From: Globisporangium splendens
Lineage: Eukaryota; Oomycota; Peronosporomycetes; Pythiales; Pythiaceae
Assembly (NCBI GenBank): GCA_006386115.1
Contig: VFIW01000052.1
Span: forward strand, 124,001-188,000
Length of the DNA stretch: 64,000 nt
Direction of reading: 5' to 3'
Translations under genes and position numbers: made by a program
The notes under the pieces: model-generated
The model's database searches: none
Told to the model about the DNA's origin: nothing
The model's input: only the letters and a program-made list of their open reading frames with translations
Shown here: positions 63,338 through 64,000 of the stretch, piece by piece
Layout of the letters: each line of letters starts with the position of its first letter
How positions within the stretch are numbered: the stretch's first letter is position 1

Positions 63338-64000
63338 ATGCACAAGAGCGGCGCGGACGACGCGGACGTGACGATGGCGCTGACCGAGAGCCTCATGCCG
63401 ATCCTGGATGCATTGCCACCGGCGTCTCCCATTCATCGCGGTGCGCCCATGACCGCGATGCTGAATCACCAGGCCGACCCACTCAACCTAGAAGAAGAAG
63501 CAGCCGGCAACGATGTGTCCAACGACGAGTTCAACTATGCGCGGTAGGCTGCTGCGACTCAAAAATCGCTCTTGTTTTCCTGGATGCATGCGTTAGGATT
63601 ATGATCAGTACTTGCGCAAAGCTCTCTTAACAATGTGCTTCGTGGACCGATATCGTATTTGACAATGGCTGTGAGTGCAGAGCGTTTAGCTTCATGACTG
63701 GGCGACGACTGCAGCGACGATATCGAGGCGTCTACACCAAGGTACTCGTTGGATACTCATGGTGACTTATCGGTGGTATTTCGTTTCTGATGTGTGTATA
63801 TTGGCCCCTCACATTCTTCTTCTATTTGCAGTACTCGTTCATGGCGCAGGTGGTGACGTGGTGCATGGTGATCTACATCTTGCTGGTGCTTGCGACACTG
63901 TCATTCACGCCTGGAGGTACGCCCCACAGCGCTCGGATGTGTCGTGCCGCTCGTTAGTACAGAGTGGCTCAATAGAGTTATCATACTCGTTATGCTCCTT
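63338..64000 (+). CDS. MORN-like / alpha/beta hydrolase family, copy 3, N-terminal part only
   Basis: Third paralogue, cut by the window edge. Exons as read: 63338-63543, 63681-63741, 63832-63916, then an intron running off the window. Exon 1 gives a 68-residue acidic N-terminus starting MHKSGADDADV and ending in DEFNYAR, matching NNFNYIP (copy 1) and DNFNFST (copy 2). Exon 2 is again exactly 61 nt (FMTGRRLQRRYRGVYTK). Exon 3 starts a membrane helix (VVTWCMVIYILLVLATLSF), and its phase-1 end matches the intron in copy 2 that copy 1 lacks. The MORN and hydrolase parts are beyond the edge, so activity cannot be judged. Confidence 0.75.

Noticed and set aside
1..64000. CRISPR array, bacterial operon, riboswitch or rRNA
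   Set aside because: Spliceosomal introns throughout and no regularly spaced repeats or rRNA-like sequence.

Overview
The window is nuclear DNA from a eukaryote, most likely an oomycete (a Pythium- or Phytophthora-like stramenopile). The reasons are: short GT-AG introns of about 60-160 nt, most of them 70-90 nt; a gene-dense layout with small intergenic gaps on both strands; a P4-ATPase/guanylate cyclase fusion of the kind known from stramenopiles and alveolates; a class II xylose isomerase; AAAP transporters in tandem; and decayed retroelement and tyrosine-recombinase sequence. There are no operons. Each gene has its own promoter, and splice joins below were read by hand using reading phase and paralogue comparison.

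Layout. 0-8 kb: pyrimidine 5'-nucleotidase, xylose isomerase, proteasome subunit RPN12, a tandem chromodomain protein (minus) and a small NTF2/SnoaL-like protein (minus). 8.2-9.5 kb: non-coding, with a degenerate duplication. 9.5-12.2 kb: copy 1 of a multi-pass membrane protein joining a MORN-like segment to an alpha/beta hydrolase. 12.6-17.2 kb: two tandem AAAP amino-acid permeases. 17.3-19.7 kb: mitochondrial EF-G2 (minus). 20.2-26.0 kb: a small Gly-rich secreted protein, an LTA-synthase/sulfatase-like membrane protein (minus) and a broken second copy of it. 26.1-26.5 kb: tyrosine recombinase remnant. 27-31 kb: a cluster of small secreted cysteine-containing proteins (three genes, one fragment). 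31.5-32.9 kb: alpha-tubulin (minus). 33.9-37.1 kb: copy 2 of the MORN/hydrolase protein (minus). 37.7-44.2 kb: F-box/JmjC protein, a multi-pass membrane protein, a GFA/CENP-V-like protein and a membrane-anchored J protein. 44.5-48.2 kb: peroxisomal 3-ketoacyl-CoA thiolase (minus) and prolidase. 48.3-53.8 kb: unknown coiled-coil gene (minus), broken ankyrin gene (minus) and the 3' part of a non-LTR retroelement (minus). 54.0-55.6 kb: SNAPC3. 55.6-62.8 kb: P4-ATPase/guanylate cyclase locus (minus), apparently disrupted. 63.3 kb to the edge: N-terminal part of copy 3 of the MORN/hydrolase family.

Most genes are ordinary housekeeping or transport functions. The accessory content is the three-member MORN/hydrolase family, the small secreted protein cluster, the sulfatase pair, and the cyclase locus. 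In the cyclase locus the two cyclase domains carry complementary catalytic residues, but the frame is interrupted exactly at the catalytic arginine. Nearly all internal stops in the window look like C-to-T changes (CGA to TGA, CAG to TAG).
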